Source: Apoda limacodes (lineage: Eukaryota > Arthropoda > Insecta > Lepidoptera > Limacodidae). Taken from it: a stretch of DNA of 64,000 bases. Of this stretch, positions 1-10,493 are shown in pieces. The position numbers and the translations under genes are program-made. The notes under the pieces are model-generated. The model was not told the DNA's origin, did no database searches, and worked only from the letters and a program-made list of their open reading frames with translations. Numbering within the stretch: position 1 is the first letter of the stretch; each line of letters begins with the position of its first letter. The stretch lies in NCBI GenBank assembly GCA_946406115.1, contig OX291561.1:9726273-9790272 (forward strand), read 5' to 3'.

Positions 1-457
1 TGGTGCGTCCACAGGAAATTTTGCTTGCAATTTTACTATCGGTATATATACATGGAGCAAGTTTTACCTGACAATCAAGACTATTGTAGCTTAGGCCGTG
101 AGTTACATTGTGAAAAACACATAATAATTCTGCTTTTGAAATGTGCTGTTCCTCAAGAGTTTCTTTCCTCACAAAAAAATTTTGTAGATTGCCGGATATT
201 TTCTGGCACGATATAAGTTTACTGTGCTTTATTGTCTGCTTATGCTTGTCTAATGCGTGACTACCTTCATATTTTACAGAAATATCAGTTTGACACAATC
301 GGCACATTGCAGTGTAGTCATCTTTTTTCTGTATCCATTTTGAGAAATTAGGATGCCTTTCCCATTGATCACTATATACAGTATAGCACTTTTTTCTTTT
401 AGATGGGCCCGGTCCAGTCTCTTTCTGAAGCTCTTCCGATCCCTCAGGTTCTGACAT
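1..457 (-). CDS. hAT-like transposase, N-terminal 152 codons (partial)
   Basis: An uninterrupted reading frame starts at ATG 457-455 and continues off the window at base 1. After a charged leader (PGPSKRKK) it has a BED/hAT-type zinc finger. The ligand pattern is CRLC, then a small gap, then H and H in HALDKHKQTIKH at roughly residues 56-80, with an aromatic lead-in (FSKWI). Further on it reads IASKISCGRT, a run I associate with this hAT-like transposase group. No stop or frameshift is seen in the visible part, so the copy may be young. The DDE core is outside the window. The frame is the longest one open to the window edge, and its antisense frames are treated as shadows. Confidence 0.65.
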   Translation of the reverse strand, partial: MSEPEGSEELQKETGPGPSKRKKCYTVYSDQWERHPNFSKWIQKKDDYTAMCRLCQTDISVKYEGSHALDKHKQTIKHSKLISCQKISGNLQNFFVRKETLEEQHISKAELLCVFHNVTHGLSYNSLDCQVKLAPCIYTDSKIASKISCGRT

Positions 458-1798
458 AATCTACAACAAAAATAACATGCCATACCAAAACCACACCACA
501 CATGCACAAAAAGCATAAACTGCAATTCATAATGATACAATTAAAATATTTTAAATTTTCCGCCACAATGCCGATTAAATATTTGACAACAACGCAGTCT
601 TTAAAAAAAGCTTTTAAACACTAGACCATGGTGGCCGGCCGTCTCGTATATTCCCGTGAGCTAAAGTACCTTGTTAGTTTATTTTCCATTAATAAAATAA
701 GTTAGTAAGGTATGTTTAATTAAAAATCGCTATCTCAATCACATACATCAAAAAGTATTAGATAGTTATGAAAATCGTTATTAATTCACCTAATGTTAGC
801 TTCACGCACACACAGACATATCATAGGTATTTAAAATAAAACATCACAAAAAACAACAGCAGGTAAAAGCATAGATTGTTATAACGTGTTTTAATTCATT
901 GTTTATAGTCATAAACTGTCTTGTCATTAATTATACAAGTATTTTTACTTACTTACTGAAGTCTCCTTCCTTCAACAAATATATTTTGTTATATTAACTT
1001 GGTTCACCGAACTTAGATTTAGATGACGGCGTAATGCTACACAGACAACAGTCACAGATTTGGCGCGCTGAGCGAATGACAGAATGACTCGCTCCTCGGG
1101 GTGGCGCGGCGGGCGCTTCGTCCGTCGTTCGCCTTCGTCGGCCCGCCCCTCCCTCACCTCACCGGCCGACCGTCAGCTCGACTCAGACGGACGGAGTACA
1201 CGGAGTGCTTGCTTTGCAATGTTTTGTCGCTCTGCGCCAAGCGCTCGAGTGGTTTGGAAGTTTCGTTTGATGAAAATGTGAATTTAGTAATCTAACTGGT
1301 TTTATAAGAAACAAGTTTTTGCTTAGTTTTGATTTTTTTATTAATAAGGATTTGATATTTTGATACCATACTTGAACTTCTGTACACAATTTCTTAATTA
1401 ATTAGTTTAAATGAAAACTGGTTTCTTAAGATACAAGTCCAGCTTAGTTTGGGAACTACTGGTAATTACCTATGTTTAACATAATAACTCAGATAAATTA
1501 AGTCAAACATGTACCTACACTTTACTTTAACTAAATCAAATGTAATTTAAATAAGTTTATTTTACTTTACATCAGTATTCAGATGTGAACGGTTTGTTAT
1601 CTAGAGTATCTTAACAGATAAATAAGTAACATGTTTATCCTTGTAATGTATGCAACTCAAACTTCAAATAAACATATTTTATTAAAAAAAATAATTAGTG
1701 AACCTGTTTTACGGGAGATTATTTGCTTTGTCGGGAGTCGGGAGGACATACAAAAATTCGGGAGAATCCCGCCAATTCCCGACCGTCTGGCAACCCTA
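1..1798 (-). mobile_element. hAT-like DNA transposon, 5' part, runs off the window
   Basis: The outer end at about 1789-1798 reads, on the minus strand, TAGGGTTGCCAGAC. This is the type of terminus seen in a group of insect hAT-like elements, and a related sequence recurs at 50428. It sits directly against gypsy protease coding sequence, so the element inserted into that retrotransposon. Positions 458-1788 are 5' non-coding sequence, including a GC-rich block at 1080-1200 that may be a promoter. The other end lies before position 1. The 8-bp target duplication cannot be checked here. The family call is by motif and is moderately sure. Confidence 0.6.
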
Positions 1799-2706
1799 AT
1801 CATATGGTAGGTTTATGTCAGAGATTACATGGAACTTGTGTAAGATGTGTTTGGTAGAGTGGTCAAATATGTGGAGTTTTAAGAGAAAATGGCCAACGGT
1901 TTTGGTCGATTCTTCTGTCGGATCAATACCCTTGAGGTTTATTGGCTCCTTGTTGAGCGTAGGCTGCCTTTGTATACATGACTCCTTTAGTAGACTGACG
2001 GAGGAGCCTGAATCAATGAGAGAGGTACAGAAGATACAGAGGAATGGAGTAACACGTGTGGGAGTAACATTTTGGAAGGGTCGCAGGTTATTTCGTAGAC
2101 CTCTAAATCAGGGATTGTTTCAGATGCGCTTGAAGAATTGGTAGGTGCTTCCAAATTTGTAGCTACTGAGGCTCGTTTTCCTATAGCGGTTACTTCAGCG
2201 TAACTTGATTTGATATGGGGTGTAGTTGTTTCTATAAGTTCGGTAGTTTGAGAAATGGCATCTGAAGCAGAGACCGTGGCACTAGTACGGGTTTTTGGAA
2301 TGGTAGTAAATGTAGCGTTTCTTATTCCGCTAGATATAGTAGAGGATGGGTGTTTGTTATTTGATTCTGGATTAGAGATGGGTTTCAGGTTTGGATTTGG
2401 TACAACGGTGTTTGATTTCGTTCTTTGGTTAATGTAGGATCGAGGAACAGATACAGAGGATATAGTAATATTAGGGTTCGGCGAGCATCCTTGTTGCGGA
2501 GCTATTTCGTTATTTACAGAAGTGGAAAAGTGGCTCTGTGGATAACCATGTAGCGGTCTGTTTAGAGCTTTTGAAATGGAAACAGTGGATTTAGAAATGT
2601 TCGGGTTTAGAGGGCTTCTTTGAGACAGCGTTGTTTTAAAGGAGACGGGGACCCGTAACCTGTCATCCCTTTGAGTCGTTTGTCTCGAGACAATTATTCG
2701 TTTTTT
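1799..2706 (-). pseudogene. gypsy pol start: retropepsin-type aspartic protease, truncated
   Basis: The frame is entered by a -1 shift at 2706-2700 and stays open for about 220 codons of Ser/Thr/Pro-rich sequence. It then reaches the protease region with the active-site motif LIDSGSSVSLL, followed by FHVISDINLPYD near 1800. The active-site segment is one frame away from the preceding open stretch, so a small indel lies around 2030-2045. The frame ends abruptly at the hAT-like element. The protease would process the Gag-Pol polyprotein. Reverse transcriptase is not present on this side of the insertion. Confidence 0.65.
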
Positions 2707-3647
2707 GGGGTTTCGTGATCCGGTTCGCCGCGGGATTGGTAATCGGGATATGGATTTTCAATAAAATTTACACGCGGTACGTTTGGTCTACCTCTGTAGC
2801 CGGACGGGGAAGGTTGATTTGGGTCAGAGTTCCTAAATCGATTATTGAACTCTCTTTTCCTACAGTTTTCGATTGTGTGACCGGGATACTTGCAATACCT
2901 GCAGAAGATTGTGTTATTGTCATTATTGTTTCTAAAGGGTGTCAGAGAAGGTTGCCTTGGAGTATTGAAGCGAGCGGGTCTATTAGCGGGATTTCTTTCC
3001 GCTGGAAAGCGATTTCGGTTTTGATAATTGTTATTAGGCATATTTGACATTGGATTCCGTTTTTCTAGACTTAGTAGGATTTTTTCCTCTGCTATTGCGA
3101 AACTAACTGCTTCGCTTTAGCTTTCAGGGTCGCGGCATCTTATAATCGGAGCTATTTTGGGGTTGAGTCCTGTTACGAATGTGTGCAATGCGAGATCTTG
3201 CATTGCGCCGACTCTTCCCGAGATCTCTCCCTTCTTTTGTGTATGTAAGGAAATATTTATTTCGGTTATCAATTTTGCAAGACAAGTTTCTATTCTAAGG
3301 GAAAATTGGTTAACCGTTTCGTCGCGGGTTTGTCTGCAATCCTGCAAGTCGGATAGCAAATGTGAGTAATGTTTGCGTTCCCCAAACTGGGTTTTGAGAA
3401 ACTGTTCTAATTGTGACCAATTGTCAAATTCTTTAATGGCACAAGCAGTTTGTGCCTTGCCTTCCATTTTGCATAAAATTAATTTTAGTAAAATATCCTT
3501 TTGCCAAACATTTGCCAGCCCCATTGCATGCCTACAGTTTGTTATGAATGGATTAAGCTGTTCTCTACAACCGTCAAATTTCTGGATAAATTGAGTCAGA
3601 ATATTCATGTCCATTGTTGGGGTGGTAGTGGTATCGTCTTTAGGCAT
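2694..3647 (-). pseudogene. gypsy gag with CCHC zinc knuckle, one internal stop
   Basis: The start is placed at ATG 3647-3645 (MPKDDTTTT). The N-terminal and middle parts resemble Ty3/gypsy capsid (FDGCREQLNPF, VWQKDILLKLILCKMEGKA, FGERKHYSHLLSDLQ). A single in-frame TAA at 3119-3117 interrupts the protein after RCRDPES. The same frame then continues to a basic, Asn-rich region with the nucleocapsid knuckle CRYCKYPGHTIENC (CX2CX4HX4C) at about residue 250. Gag ends at TAA 2696-2694. Gag packages the element RNA into virus-like particles. The single stop with the frame otherwise preserved suggests recent inactivation. Length, about 318 codons, is ordinary for the family. Confidence 0.8.
2700..2706 (-). 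promoter_or_regulatory. -1 ribosomal frameshift heptamer A AAA AAC between gag and pol
   Basis: In the gag frame the codons read CCA AAA AAC GAA TAA, so the heptamer has the canonical X XXY YYZ phasing four bases before the gag stop. A -1 slip enters a frame that is open for more than 600 nt and leads to the protease. The downstream structure was not folded. Confidence 0.6.
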
Positions 3648-4383
3648 TTTGGATAATTTTAATTTAATATTATTCAAGTATAAGTATAAAGAACTAGAAT
3701 TATAGCAATAGCTCTGACACAATAAAATAATTCCGAAACAATTTCATCAAACAATAGTTTCAGCACACAAAAGGACATAAAATCAAGGTAAATCAGTAGA
3801 ATATAGAAGTAAAGTAGTACCTAGGCAAATAAAACATATATAAAGAACAATCACAATATTAAAACAAAATAAAAGAATTTTCTTCACGGCAAAAGTTAAA
3901 GTCTTATTACGGTAATGGTTCTGCAAAATACAGACCCCTAAAATATAGATTGGCAATGACAAAGACTCACAGTATGAAGCATAAGTATGTAGCGTAGGCT
4001 GTAGACGACATTTCTCGGATATGACGGTGACGGCGGCGCAGCGGCGGCGACGCGGGCTAGCGGCCGGTCTAGACGCAGCGACAGCAGTCTGGCTGATAAG
4101 GAAGCTGGCTCGTTGTGCTGTGGGTCGTTGATGTGTTGCACAGCGACGGATAGTATTCTTTTTGGATACTATGACTTTTCGCAAATATGGAATTGCGACT
4201 TTATTTCATAAACCGCTGATATGTTCTTATTAATTTGATGCACTTTATAGTGAGATTGAAGTCGATTATATCTTCGTAGTTTATTTTCGATTCACTTTTA
4301 GTTGCACTTTACTGTGAATTTAGCGTTTTGTTTCACTTTTATTTACGAAGGCGTACCGAGGAATCTTTTTTTGATCCCCTTGA

Positions 4384-4393
4384 GCTGCCACCA
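4384..4393 (-). other. putative primer-binding site of the gypsy element
   Basis: Two bases after the LTR end the minus strand reads TGGTGGCAGC, the usual place and TGG start for a tRNA primer-binding site. The tRNA was not identified. Confidence 0.45.
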
Positions 4394-4395
4394 AA

Positions 4396-4650
4396 TGTTA
4401 GAGCAAGACTCCGAATTCGAGTTTTAAAAAATAAAATTCGAAATACAAAATTAAATTGTTTAATATGAAAATAGGATAACTTAGAAATAGCACAAAACAG
4501 AGTTTTATAGGAAAATGGTAAGGGCAGCCGACGCGGTCGGAAGGTGGAAGGAGACTAAAGTTCGAGCTGGACTCTATTGCTAAACTAAACTGTATGTAGC
4601 TGAGTCAGCACGGCTGTCAGCACTTCTACTTACTAGCTAGGGGTGTAACA
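4396..4650 (-). repeat. gypsy 5' LTR, 255 bp
   Basis: On the minus strand it begins TGTTACACCCC and ends GCTCTAACA, giving TG...CA termini and a short inverted repeat (TGTTA/TAACA). It is followed directly by the primer-binding-like site and preceded by unrelated MULE coding sequence. The 3' LTR is not in the window, so the target duplication cannot be checked. Confidence 0.75.
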
Positions 4651-5573
4651 GTACGATGCAGTTGATTGTAAATGCACCATTCTTTTTATAAATGCATAAC
4701 TTTTTAGCCAATATTTGTTCATGTAAGTCATAAACAATTTTATATTTCGCATCTCGTGACACTCCGATTTAATGTATTGCCATCCCTCATTTATATATTC
4801 TATAGGTAATAATGGAAGTGCTGAACACAATCGCACTATGCGACGATCCATTTTTGTTTTTAATCCTAATGACTTTGCTTTTCTCCAAAATGCGTTGACG
4901 AAATGGTAAAGGCACCGTTTAATTATAATAGCAGGGAATACTTTTTTTATATCATGGCTGTCTAGAAATCTGAATGGAAAATTTTTGGCCTTCATTAGGG
5001 GCATTGTGCTTTCATAATTTTAAATAAGACGTCGTAACTCTTTTCAGTTTTATCACTCATAAGGCAATATATAAGTGGCACTATATTTGTTGTCTCAGAG
5101 GTACTTTCAAAGTTTCCATGTATTGTGAATAATTGAGATAATGGGACAGGTGTGCTTCGGAAAGTACCGTCCCCGTAATATTTCTTCAATGTCTTTTAGT
5201 AGTTCTTAAAAATATCCAGAACAAAAAATAATTATTCTGATTCCGTCACAGTTTAAATCCGATAGTAAAAAAGGTTTAAATTTTGCAGGTATTTCAATTT
5301 CTTGATCATTATTGTAGATCAATTTATTTACATCAAATCCCTGTTTTCTTTTACCGTAGAAAGGAGTTTTTGAACCTGTACATGAAATTTCGTTATTTTA
5401 TCCAATCCCATATCGTATAGCGAAGACATAACATTTTGGAAAATAGTTGGAATTGGGTCAGTTAAAAAAGAAGCTTTCATTTTGACGTCATCAATAGCCA
5501 AATCTACAGTGTTTCTAGCTTCATCTGCTAAACAACCAACTTTATGCTCAGTTAACTTTTCTATTTTGCCATC
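4651..5573 (-). pseudogene. decayed Mutator-like (FLYWCH-associated type) transposase
   Basis: An exon appears to start at 5573 after a TTTTGTTTTAG acceptor. The frame then shows a stretch reading EHKVGCLADEARNTVD. After stops and frame changes it reaches DLNCDGI and the MULE transposase signature YYGDGTFRSTPVPLSQLFTI at about 5185-5120, where the D of GDGTF is the first catalytic residue of the family. A second block at 5004-4640 (FWRKAKSLGLKT, DRRIVRLCSALPLLP) matches the region downstream of it. At least two frameshifts and several stops make it non-functional. It is cut at 4650/4651 by the gypsy LTR, so it pre-dates that insertion. Confidence 0.7.
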
Positions 5574-5779
5574 CTAAAACAAAAATTCATTTTAAAAGAT
5601 TTACCTAACCTTAAACGTTATACAAGCTAAATATTAAGATATAAGGAACTAATACCCATATTTTTGACCAAAAAAATCAGTTACCTGTCACCCTACTGTA
5701 TGTATGCACTTCTAGTGTGCCAATGGTTTGACCTTTGGGCTATAATTTTTGAACCATATTAACTATCGGGCTAAAAAAA

Positions 5780-6570
5780 ATCACAGATTACACAAAAATA
5801 TTTGTCCTACTCTAAATTCCACGATCAATATTTTCGGAGATATAGTCCTTTATAGTTTGAGAACTATCATCTAACATGACGATTTTCGTGATTTCTGTAG
5901 AGGAACTATTAGCCTACGATAAATAGCTACGGAGATATGGCCCTTTATCGTTTGACAGCTGTAATTCGAAATGAAGGTCTTCATGAGATCTATCACTTCT
6001 GTGGAGCAATTATTAGCCTACGATAAATAGTTACGGAGATATGGCCCTCTACCGTTTGACAGCTGTCATCCGAAATGAAAGTCTACATGAGATCTATCAC
6101 TTCTGTGGAGGAACTATTAGCCTACGATAAATAGTTACGGAGATATGGCCCTCTACCGTTTGACAGCTGTCATCCGAAATAAAGGTCTTCATGAGATCTA
6201 TCACTTCTGTAGAGGAACTAATAGCCCAAGATAAATAGTTACCGAGATATGGCCCTTTATAGTTTGACAGCTGTCATCCAAAATGAAGGCCTTCATGAGA
6301 TTTATCACTTCTGTAGAGCAACTATTAGCCTACGATAAATGCTTACGGAGATATGGCTCTTTATCGTTTGACAGCTGTCATTCGAAATGAAGATCTTCAT
6401 GAGATCCATCACTTCTGTAGAGGAACTACTAGCCTGCGATTAATAGTAACGGAGATATGGCCCTTTATAGTTTGACAGCTGTCATCCAAAATGAAGGTCT
6501 TCATGAGATCTGTCACTTCTGAGAGCCTACGTTAGTTACGGAGATATGACCCCTTTAAGGTTCGACAGGT
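5780..6570. repeat. 104-bp tandem repeat array, about seven units
   Basis: The phrase GGAGATATGG, or a close variant, recurs at 5931, 6035, 6139, 6243, 6347 and 6451, exactly 104 bp apart. A shorter last unit has it at 6540, and a diverged first unit at about 5836. Each unit also carries TTTGACAGCTGTCAT and a CTTCATGAGATC segment. Units are similar but not identical. The array lies upstream of the MULE remnant and could be its subterminal repeats. No coding is seen. Confidence 0.9.
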
Positions 6571-6939
6571 GTTTGCCGAAAAGAAAAAAAAAACAAGCCA
6601 AGAAAAAAGGACAAGTCTAAAAGTACTTACGTATAATGGCTACTGACCCAGTACATTTGCTATTTTTTTATGGCTGCAGATCCATCTAGTTCTCGCATTT
6701 TTATAAACCCTATGTCTATAAAATTGATAACCATTATAAATTTAAACTTTTCCGCCTTTTCTCTTCAGAAAACGTAAATCTTTCACCATTCTCGCAAATA
6801 TCTTTATAACATTAGTGGAGTTTACAAATCCTTATAGTCCCACCGGTGGCACCACGAGTACTTTCAAATCCTACTGGACCCACTAGTGGATCTGCTCAGT
6901 GGAACCAACAGACCGTAAGGAATTTTTTTAGCAACATTC

Positions 6940-8323
6940 CATTCAAAACAACTGAACATCTTAACTCAAGTCCAATTTTAGCAGAAAATTAATAAAAACT
7001 AATGTTCCTGAATGTAAAGCTCCCTTCGTATTTAAAAACATTAGTCCTACGGATCTCATAAATACATTTAAAACATTAGAAATAAATTAACACCACAGAC
7101 CTGTGGGGACTTTCTGTTAAAACTATATACTCAATAATTCATGTTGTAGCGCAACCCTTAGCCGTAATTTTTAATAGTTGTGAGTTTCCTGATGAGATGA
7201 AACTTAGCAAAGTTATTCCTTATTTTATATCAGGTAGTTCAACAGATCCTAATAATTTTCGGCCTATTTCTATACTACCTGTACTCAGTAATAGTTATTG
7301 AAAAAATCATACTTTGTCAAAGGTTAAGCCGTTTCTGTATTAATGACCTACTCAGTAGTAAATAGTTTGGCTTTATGAAAGGCCGTTCCACAATCGACGC
7401 AGGAGTGGCACTATTAAAAAATATATTTAACGTCTGGGAGTATTCGCATGATGCTCTTGGAGTGTTTTGTGATTTTATGTAAGGCATTTGACTGTGTCCA
7501 ACATGAAAATCTTATCAGGAAGTTCTATCATTATGGTATTAGAGGCAAAACTCTCAACTTTCTGACTTCCTACATGCGTAGCAGAGTACAGAAAATAGAT
7601 GTCAACGGTGAAAGATCTCCGGGAACAGAAGTCACTATGGGAGTCTGTCAGGGCTCGATTTTAGGTCCTTTTCTATTTCTTATTTACATTAATAATTTCC
7701 CATATCATATTAAAAACCATGAAATTGACTTAATTGCTGATGACACCTCTTTACTTCTTAAAATTAAGAGACGACAGACATGTTATGATGAATTAAATAA
7801 AGCCATTTTTTAAATTGTGAATTGGTTTAACGCTTATAATTTGTTACTTAATGATATAAAAAAGGGTTCAATTTACATTACCATATAGTTTAATGACATA
7901 TGGTATCTTCAGCGCTGCTGATGTAAGTACAATTTTTTTTTTTACAAAAATTGGCAATTTGTACTATTTATAAATTAGGATATCTCTGAGGGATAGGTTT
8001 AGGGAAGTAAATATTTTAATTAGCATCGCAGTATATATATGAAAATCTTTTATATGTACATAAAAATATCAATAGTTTCAGCAAGAAAAGTGACGTTCAC
8101 AAAGTACTAGAAGTAAAAATAAGCTGTTGGTGCATGATAATGTCTACACAAAGTTAGTAACTCTTTTATGGGGCAATGTATACACGTTGACGACAAAGTT
8201 CCCAATAATATTCAAAAGCTATCAATAAGTAAATTTAAATCTTTTATCAAACAACTACTTTGTAAAAAAGCATACTACAATATTTCAGAATATATAAATG
8301 ATAAAAATCCATGGGATTGAAGA
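6940..8323 (+). pseudogene. LINE reverse transcriptase (jockey/CR1-like), decayed, 3' half
   Basis: Frames rich in stops and shifts read a LINE polymerase in order. They give an RT lead-in (SCEFPDEMKLSKVIP at about 7185), FRPISILPVLS (7255), GFMKGRST (7370), the palm motif KAFDCVQHENLI (7485), GVCQGSILGPFLFLIYINN (7640) and the catalytic box as IADDTSLL (7735). Sequence from 7814 to about 8090 is degraded. The C-terminus returns as YINDKNPWD and a TGA at 8318-8320. The reading is from short motifs in several frames. The 3' UTR of the same LINE continues at 20847 on the far side of the large transposon. Confidence 0.8.
8315..8323 (+). repeat. left copy of the 9-bp target-site duplication (GATTGAAGA)
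   Basis: GATTGAAGA directly precedes the left terminal inverted repeat and is repeated without mismatch right after the right one. It includes the stop codon TGA of the host LINE. Confidence 0.9.
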
Positions 8324-10070
8324 AGCTCCGTCAAGCTAGCGATGGCGATTTTTGCAAATGCAAAAAAAAATCACACCCTAATTTTCGGCTATTTTTCGGC
8401 AAATTTAGGGCAGCAAAAAAAATTTTTCGGCTCTTGTGGTTTTTGTTTAAATAATGTTTTTCGTGAACACTTCCAGCTTGACGTCAAGTTAGCAGGTAAG
8501 TGCAATATAGAGTGTTTTTTTTCACAATTCGAATAAGCCATATATTTCGGCTAATTATTGGCTTTACAAAAAGCTATAGATCATAAGGTTTCGTCCAGTT
8601 AATTTTTATTTATAAACTTTCCAATAGCGGCACTTCTTACTTGACGTCAAGTTAGCGGGTAAGTATATTCACAAACAATTTTTCATACAAATTTTGTATC
8701 TTAAATTTCTCGGCTAATTATAGGCTTTCCAAAAAGCATAGTCCATTGTTATTTTTCTTTTTAAAAATTATAGTGCAAACTGTTCTCACATATATAATAT
8801 ATATACGCTAAAGGTACGTTTTCATGGGAGCGATTGTCGCTCAGCGGGGCTCAGAGTTCAGCGATAGCTGGCGATAGCTGACAGCCGCTCTGCTACTGTC
8901 TGCTACTTTGCAGCATATATATGTATGTTTTGCATAACATAACCCTTAAACGATTGAGTTTATTTTTGTTTATTTTCGCAATATATGATTATATGATATT
9001 AAGGCGTTTATTAATGCAAGGTTATAAGAATACAGAGTTTTTTATTACTACATTTTAGAATTTTATTGCACTTTTGTCAATGAATTAAATGATAAAATTG
9101 TAAATTATAATTTTTTTCAACGAAAACTGAATTTTTATATTTTTCTGAATTATGTCTACAAATTTATACTTATCTACATGTTGTATATAATATTTCTTTC
9201 TACAAAATAATAATTTGCAAATAATGTATAAATTCAGTGTTTATAAATAATCTGAATTGAAAATTGACGGAAATGATAAAATTGCAAATTATAATTTTTT
9301 CCAACGAAGATTGAATTTTTATATTTTTCTGAATTATGTCTACAAATAATTATTTCAGTCTACGAATAATAATTTACAAATAATAATTATAAACTTTGTA
9401 TGTGTATTTGTATGTATATTTATTTGGCACGTCATTCATTCATTTAAAAACATAACAGATATAACATCCATGAAGAACCTGGAAAAATTATGTCACGATT
9501 TTAAGAAATCTTAAAATTTTTATAAAATGTCTTTGAAATTCAGAAACTTTTGTGGCAATTTTCGAAATGTTTTCAAAATTTTCTCATTTTTAAAAATTTA
9601 ATGATTTTTTACAAGTTTAGCATTTTTTTGTAATTCACTTCGTGGTGGATTCTTTGAAGCGAGAGACATATATATATATTGATTGACATAAAATGTCAAT
9701 CAAGTTTTTCTAACATTGATAATTGAGGATATTACATGAAAATTTCACTCAATGAAAAACTGTTGATATTTCGAGGAACTACAATGTGACCTGTTCAATT
9801 TGGAAAACAACTGAAATTTTCAAACTTTGTATGTTTGCAAAGACCAAAACATATTTTAACTTGAGTTTTCACTTAAAATTTACCACGTACAGAGATTTAA
9901 TTTTCCATATATCAAATACGGAATGTTGTGAGTGTGAATTTAAAAAAAAAATTTCAAACATTAATGTACAAAGTATTTGCTGATCATTTCTAATTATCTT
10001 GATTAGATTTAACTTGATTCTAGATAAAAAAAAAAAAAAGGTGAAAAAACACTGTGTGAGAATTGATTTT
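8324..10070 (+). repeat. left terminal inverted repeat, about 1,747 bp
   Basis: It pairs with 19134-20846. Differences include about 26 bp present only here (near 8347-8372), one fewer copy of an 11-bp repeat (CGATAGCTGG, around 8855-8880) and small A-tract changes. Inside are three related copies of GTCAAGYTAGC at 8330, 8483 and 8646. The second and third lie in the 12-bp palindrome CTTGACGTCAAG. There are also repeated TTTCGGCTA motifs. Confidence 0.92.
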
Positions 10071-10222
10071 ACGAAAAACCACTACTGATCACTACACGTA
10101 GTACAACCAATAGTGATTTGGACAATAGTGATGGGTAGTGATGATGAAAATTGGTATTTTTTTTTATTGAAATAACATTTTTACCTAAATTTTTTTATTA
10201 AAATACAAAAATACATCACATG

Positions 10223-10480
10223 TTAAGGTAGTATGCGTAAGGTGCGTACTTTTCGATTGATTGTGATAAAAAAAATTATTTGAATGTAAAAAACAGTAGT
10301 TTTCTCTAAAAAAAATTCGTAGAGTAAACTTTTTGAGTGAATGGTGAAAAGGGTTTTTACCCCATGAAAAAAATGTACAATTTGTCAAAGGACAAATATT
10401 CTTATAAGGTTCTAAATATCTCATGAATTTTTTTTATCAAAATCTATCGAAAAGTACGCACCTTATACGTACTACCTTAA
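10223..10480. mobile_element. 258-bp MITE with about 50-bp inverted repeats and TTAA ends
   Basis: The left arm begins TTAAGGTAGTATGCGTAAGG. The right arm ends with the matching complement ending TACTACCTTAA. The arms pair over about 50 bp, including the AAGTACGCACCTTA segment. TTAA at both edges suggests a TTAA target duplication, as made by piggyBac- or Kolobok-type elements. It sits between the left inverted repeat and the transposase gene of the large element. Confidence 0.75.
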
Positions 10481-10493
10481 TGTTCATTACAAT

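Larger units (their letters stand above)
1799..4650 (-). mobile_element. Ty3/gypsy LTR retrotransposon, 5' half, interrupted by a hAT-like element
   Basis: Read on the minus strand the order is 5' LTR (4650-4396), primer-binding-like site (4393-4384), a leader of about 740 bp, gag with a CCHC knuckle, a -1 frameshift heptamer, and an aspartic protease. The element breaks off at 1799, where the hAT-like element begins. Reverse transcriptase, integrase and the 3' LTR would lie beyond the hAT-like element, outside the window. The leader contains a GC-rich stretch at 4020-4090. Gag carries one stop, so this copy is not intact. Confidence 0.8.

Noticed and set aside
274..540. Minus-strand frame of 88 codons
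   Set aside because: It is out of frame with the zinc-finger reading that runs unbroken from 457 to the window edge.
1815..2437. Plus-strand open frames of 109 and 60 codons
   Set aside because: They lie antisense to the gypsy pol frame, whose minus-strand reading has the protease motif. They look like shadows.
5780..6570. Regular repeats considered as a CRISPR array
   Set aside because: Whole 104-bp units repeat with no unique spacers, and the sequence is eukaryotic.
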